Source: an uncultured Muribaculaceae bacterium (lineage in GTDB: Bacteria > Bacteroidota > Bacteroidia > Bacteroidales > Muribaculaceae). Taken from it: a stretch of DNA of 17,259 bases. The DNA lies in the NCBI GenBank assembly GCA_910584525.1, contig CAJUAT010000056.1:1-17259 (forward strand). Direction: 5' to 3'. The first letter of the stretch is position 1. Each line of letters starts with the position of its first letter. Made by a program: the position numbers and the translations under genes. Below are positions 14,101 to 17,259 of this stretch, piece after piece. Below the pieces are notes generated by a model that was not told where the DNA came from, ran no database searches, and saw nothing but the letters and a program-made list of their open reading frames with translations.

Positions 14101-17077
14101 CTATGGAGGTGATGCCGGCGGCCGACTGATAATAAGCCGTCACGTCGGCATGGTTCACGATATTCTCCAGCTTGCCGCCGTTGAGGATGAAGGGAGCCAC
14201 ATTGCTGCCACCCTCGAAGCGGCAGGTGGCGTCGAAGACGATGTTCTTCACCGTGGCGTCCTTGCCCACATAGGCCATGAAGCCGGCGAAATTGTTGCTC
14301 TTGGTGTCGGCGGTGATACCGATCACCAGATTCCTGAAGGTATGGCCGTCGCCGTCGAGCGTACCGTTGAAGGCATAGTCGACGCCAAGTTTGGAGTAGG
14401 CCCTGAAGGTGGCCGGCATACCGGTGAAGTCTATGTCGTTGACAATCCTGAAGTTCTTGCCCGTGAAGTCGTAACCCTCCTCGTCGACGGCTGCGAACAT
14501 CTTGTCGAGGTCAGCTTTGTTCTTGATGAGGAATGGAGCTTCGGCAGTTCCGGCGCCTTCGAACATGGCGGGAGCCGTGGTGACGCGGAAGAGCTTATAT
14601 ATCCTGTTGTCGGCCGACAGGATTGCCAGCACGTCGGTGGATATGGCGGTGGCCGTCACGCTGACGTTGGAACCGGAGATCTTAAGGCCGTTTCCGGTGT
14701 CGCTGAGGTTGCTGCCGTTCATGAAAGTCCAGTTCACGGCGGGACCTGTGGTGAGCGTGAATGCCGAGTGAACATCCTTGATGTTCTCGCCATCGGCAAG
14801 CACCATGGGAGAGCTGAACACGGCGATGTAGCTGTAGTCCTTGAAGGCCTTGAGCACGGGATAAGCGCCGTTGGCGGCCGTCCAGGCGTCGGCGGAAAAG
14901 CCTTCGGGCAGCGTGCCGGAAATCAGCGCGCGTGTGGAGAGACCTCCCTTGCCGTGGTTGTAGGCTGCCTGGTTGTCGTAATATGAATTGCTTACGGAAT
15001 AGAGGGTGGTGTCGGCGGGTGTTGAGGTTATCTCGTTGCCGCGCACGGCATTTCCGCAGACCACAGAGGCTGTGGAGAGGGAGGTGTTGACCTGCGCTTT
15101 GTCGTCGAGCTGACCGGCGATGCCGCCGATGTTGGGAGTCTGGCCGGCCACGATGGTACCCGCGGAGTGGCAGTTGGTGATTATGACTCCGTCGCCGTCG
15201 GCGACGATACCACCCACTTTGGCGCTGGAGGCCTTTTGAGGCGAGTGGCTGATGATGCCTGCGAACATGTTGTTGTCGAGCGTGCAGGCTGTGGCGTAGC
15301 CGGCGATACCGCCGATGATTTCGTTGGCTTTGCCGGAGAGAGTGCCCTGGTAGAGGCAGTTGCGGATAAGGCCGGTGGCGCGGGTGATGTTGGAGCAGAT
15401 ACCTCCAATCTTGCATGTTGAGGATGCCTGCATGGAGGGTTCGGGGATGACGGAGCTGGTGACGTTGACGATATGACCGCCATTGCTGCTGCCCACGGCG
15501 CCGCCAAGCATGTCGTTACCCTTGACGGTGCCCGATGCGGTACAGTTCTCCACGATACCCGGCTCCAGGAGTGTGCCGGCGAGAGGTCCCATATATATTG
15601 ACCCGGGGGCCAGGAGGTTGGCGTTCTCGACGGTGACGTTGTAAATCTTTCCCTTGCAGTAACCTGCCACGGCGGCCACGTCCTTGTTGACACTCTTGAT
15701 GAGAGCATTCTTTATTGTAAGGTTCTTGATTTCGCCGCCTTCGGCGAGCTGTCCGAAGAGGGCGGCAGCCAGGTTGGCATCCTTGCGGCTTTCGTCGACG
15801 CTGAGGTTGGCTATGGTGAAGCCGCCGCCGTCATAGATGCCGCCGAATGCCTGTGCAGCCTGCTGCGAGATAGGCTCGAAAGCTTCTATGCCCGACATGT
15901 CGATGTTGGCGGTCTGCTTGAAACAGATACCCTTGAGGGCCACACGCGATGCCACAACATTCGCGTTGTAGTTGGTGACGCGCGACAGTGTCTGCAGGTC
16001 CTCGGGGGTGGATATCAGGTAAGGGCTTGCTTCCGTACCCTCGCCCTGAAGAGTGAGGGCGGCACTGTAGGGAGTGAACGCATCCTCGCAGGTGATCACG
16101 GTCTTGGTGATGATGTCGTATTTCTTCGCGGTCTTCGCGGTGCCTGCCGCCAGTCCCCATTGCCCGAAGGTGATGGTGTTCCCCTCGTATTTTCCTTTCA
16201 TCTTCACCGAGGTGCCCTCCATCACGCAGTTGGCCGGTGTGGTCTCGTCAAGGGTCTTGACGGCATAGTTCTTGTATGTCGTGGTGCCGACCTTGAGCAC
16301 GTTGGAGCCCGTGTTGAGGCTTACGTTGCCCACGGAGTCGAGGGTGGCCTTGATGCTGGTGCCGATGATGCCGTAGAAGTTCTTGATCATGATGCTTCCC
16401 TGACTGGTGCGGCGCACATGTATCTTTTGAGGCTCCGGATTATCGAACATCAGCGAGGTGTTGACGGCCGTGGCGTTGAGCTTGCTGATCTCCTCGGAGG
16501 TAACCATGATCTGGCCACCCTGGTTGGGACCCTGCACCGACAGGAACATCATACCTTTCTGGAACTGGATTACTCCGTTGTTGAGAATCTTTCCAGTGAT
16601 GGGCCTTGATGGGTCGTACTTCATCACATCGTAGTCCACGTAATAACCCTTGAGCACGTCGCCGTCGGGAGTGGTGCCGAAGTCGCTGCCGCCAGGGATG
16701 TTTACGGTGTTGTCGCTGAGGTTGACGGTAGCCTTTACCGTCTCGTCGTTGCCGGCGAGGTTACGGATGTTGATTTCGTTGTTGCCTGAGCCGGCGGTTA
16801 TGGTGACGGTGCCCGGAAGATAGTACACGTTGGTGTAGCCGTACATGGTGCGTTCGGCGGTGTACTCGCCGTAGAGAGGCGTCGCGGAGGTGAGGTTAGC
16901 CTCGTTGGCTACTGACATTACAGGCTCGGGCAATGTCTGCGTTGCCAGAGCCGCTTTCTCCTTGCTGAAGAGCATGGAGCCATTGCTGTCGGGGCTGCCC
17001 GGATCCGATGCCGTGGCCACCAGTATGCCGGTGGTCAACAACCCTGCTCCGATCAGGCCGATTAATGGTCTTTTCAT
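11183..17077 (-). CDS. Giant secreted GLUG-repeat surface protein
   Basis: The 1964-residue protein begins with a signal peptide (MKRPLIGLIGAGLLTTGILV, cleavage near ATAS). An N-terminal region (about 27-335) of unknown type follows. Then come three modules, each opened by a 'G.G....P.LI....D' motif at about residues 341, 838 and 1279 and closed by 'YPVLKAF' or 'YPMLKGF' near 740, 1185 and 1830. Between them run GLUG-type repeats (GGI.G ... NC.N.G.V...), about 14 in near-perfect register in the third module. Such repeats form right-handed beta-helices in surface adhesins. The C-terminus (FFDINGLRVIKPSNGIFIMR, then KNGKSSKVYLK) is a divergent relative of the tail on the 889-aa protein and the C10 protease. 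No catalytic motif is visible; adhesion or glycan/host binding is inferred. The start at 17077 is the first ATG and is followed directly by the signal peptide. No clear -7 box was found in the 130 bp upstream. Confidence 0.9.
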   Translation of the reverse strand: MKRPLIGLIGAGLLTTGILVATASDPGSPDSNGSMLFSKEKAALATQTLPEPVMSVANEANLTSATPLYGEYTAERTMYGYTNVYYLPGTVTITAGSGNNEINIRNLAGNDETVKATVNLSDNTVNIPGGSDFGTTPDGDVLKGYYVDYDVMKYDPSRPITGKILNNGVIQFQKGMMFLSVQGPNQGGQIMVTSEEISKLNATAVNTSLMFDNPEPQKIHVRRTSQGSIMIKNFYGIIGTSIKATLDSVGNVSLNTGSNVLKVGTTTYKNYAVKTLDETTPANCVMEGTSVKMKGKYEGNTITFGQWGLAAGTAKTAKKYDIITKTVITCEDAFTPYSAALTLQGEGTEASPYLISTPEDLQTLSRVTNYNANVVASRVALKGICFKQTANIDMSGIEAFEPISQQAAQAFGGIYDGGGFTIANLSVDESRKDANLAAALFGQLAEGGEIKNLTIKNALIKSVNKDVAAVAGYCKGKIYNVTVENANLLAPGSIYMGPLAGTLLEPGIVENCTASGTVKGNDMLGGAVGSSNGGHIVNVTSSVIPEPSMQASSTCKIGGICSNITRATGLIRNCLYQGTLSGKANEIIGGIAGYATACTLDNNMFAGIISHSPQKASSAKVGGIVADGDGVIITNCHSAGTIVAGQTPNIGGIAGQLDDKAQVNTSLSTASVVCGNAVRGNEITSTPADTTLYSVSNSYYDNQAAYNHGKGGLSTRALISGTLPEGFSADAWTAANGAYPVLKAFKDYSYIAVFSSPMVLADGENIKDVHSAFTLTTGPAVNWTFMNGSNLSDTGNGLKISGSNVSVTATAISTDVLAILSADNRIYKLFRVTTAPAMFEGAGTAEAPFLIKNKADLDKMFAAVDEEGYDFTGKNFRIVNDIDFTGMPATFRAYSKLGVDYAFNGTLDGDGHTFRNLVIGITADTKSNNFAGFMAYVGKDATVKNIVFDATCRFEGGSNVAPFILNGGKLENIVNHADVTAYYQSAAGITSIVSEGASVTGCYNDGAITSGDMYVGGIAAENNGIVDACQNSGKVSSKLLTNAVLTAPFNSDASRCCYAGGIVGDNNATVTNCLNQAVIAATSNIGGIIGRDWAGDDFVVKGNLNTGIVDDSEKALTHGAICGTSAAKNISDNIFDRQFGANAGVANTTPETCMGLTTAQLTAGTCPTQLKSDLWLCEAGKYPVLKAFAGQPASRFFAAGYVSFITEPRVESRFDNRSEALINLPEGAKASIATTDSYKIEGNKLLHDKTTAVQRGTLTITDGKYTIEASLFATPKLLANGSGLKNDPWIINNAADWNTLAIYSEENHAPFFGEYFALGADIDFADEGLVVWCGDDQTYFEGSLDGRKHTIKNASFQSTDNKAGSGKGLFGYVGANAEIFDFTVDKSCSIDGYQRVGMIAGISSGKIHDIVNYGNVTANSMTAVGGIVGYGEEGAQVYNCENHGAVTALKNNAAGGIIGNYEADRVLIHHNVNRGKVMAKGSCGGIIGSTKGNPGYDNVNYGEVESTTTNAGGIIGYLWTQKDECITVLNCKNYGDVKAATTSAGGIVAQLFRQQRVENCENHGNVTAGTNEAGGIVGTAADYAHELVNVTNYGAVKGAANVGGIIGNSKSTLKNPATLRGARNYGDVTGTKNDVGGIFGIMRGFTVEDSFNAGNVSGTYEVGGIAGYAYYDIGGNHIRRCFNVGAVSSTGTSATTAWKIGGIIGYGPAEITDCFNVGDISGYANVAGIVGLPYKGKSETELGTQVVNCYNVGRVECLDDTKANTCGQIHGDAATAVTLVKYSNCYYDLQMAGMGGAARADNADARGLKTSEMFTAALGEAFAAHDKGYPMLKGFENEPVAHLAAAAVVLADEDHADNVSHAFTVTMPGNVTWGGSVFTVDADGKTAWNNATPGNRHLLTATSGDFSRNVALNLAVASGIGVIDADNCTDDAEFFDINGLRVIKPSNGIFIMRKNGKSSKVYLK

Positions 17078-17130
17078 AAGCGTCTGTTAATATAAGGTGT
17101 TAATGTTAGTTCTGAATTAAGATTGACAGT

Positions 17131-17147
17131 GCCTGGAAGCTCCTGGC
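17131..17147. other. Imperfect hairpin upstream of the GLUG gene
   Basis: GCCTGGA-AGC-TCCTGGC folds with one T-T mismatch, 54 bp before the GLUG gene start. It may lie in the leader of that gene. The rest of 17078-17207 shows nothing I can name. Confidence 0.35.
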
Positions 17148-17207
17148 AATGTGGAATCGAAATCTCAGAAATTTTTCAATTCGCTCGGAATATCATAATC
17201 ATTCTAT

Positions 17208-17259
17208 TGAAGTGATTTAAACTTATTTCAAAAACATAAAAAGTCTTTTAAGATATAAA
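17208..17259. repeat. Right arm of 52-bp perfect terminal inverted repeat
   Basis: This is the exact reverse complement of bases 2-53. It lies about 130 bp upstream of the GLUG gene start, whereas the left arm touches the 3' end of the lipoprotein gene. Confidence 0.95.

Noticed and set aside
9125..14986. Several long plus-strand frames opposite the C10 protease and GLUG genes (9125-10669, 11387-13051, 13154-14986)
   Set aside because: They arise from the GC-rich codon pattern of real minus-strand genes; they have no signal peptide, domain or promoter, and the opposite strand carries clear motifs.

Overview
The window is a piece of a Bacteroidota chromosome, most likely an uncultured gut member of Bacteroidales; a Muribaculaceae-like host is my inference. 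The reasons are Bacteroidota-type -7 promoter boxes (TAnnTTTG) before two genes, no Shine-Dalgarno sequences, a six-S1-domain rpsA, a C10 (streptopain-type) protease, a GLUG-repeat surface protein, a Bacteroidota-style SLTGC-like lipobox lipoprotein, and the recurrent C-terminal tail ARW-[FY]-N-[LM]-QGVEVKNP. Every convincing gene lies on the minus strand, so transcription runs from high to low coordinates.

In the direction of transcription: (1) 17077-11183, a giant 1964-aa secreted GLUG-repeat protein; (2) 11116-8915, a secreted C10 cysteine protease 66 bp downstream; (3) 8889-8721, a 169-bp hairpin-rich repeat element (copy B); (4) 8629-7052, three overlapping small genes: a toxin-like protein, an XRE/HigA-type HTH antitoxin and a SecB-like chaperone, which together look like a toxin-antitoxin-chaperone (TAC) module; (5) 7050-6509, a second, enlarged copy of the hairpin element (copy A) in the same orientation; (6) 6315-3646, an 889-aa secreted multi-domain protein with Ig-like and chitobiase-C-like domains, ended by a strong symmetric terminator; (7) 3583-3333, two families of non-coding tandem repeats; (8) 3229-1445, rpsA with its own promoter and terminator; (9) 1343-51, a lipoprotein gene with three FN3-like repeats, interrupted by an in-frame amber codon.

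The surface proteins (GLUG protein, C10 protease, 889-aa protein) share a related C-terminal tail and are probably exported by the same route. The TAC module is the most interesting system here. Its three genes overlap, a perfect 14-bp palindrome lies just upstream as a candidate operator, it is more AT-rich than its neighbours, and it is bracketed by direct copies of a palindromic repeat, which suggests acquisition or repeat-mediated mobility. The two ends of the window are a perfect 52-bp inverted repeat, which means either that the segment is bounded by an inverted repeat in the genome or that an assembly broke there.
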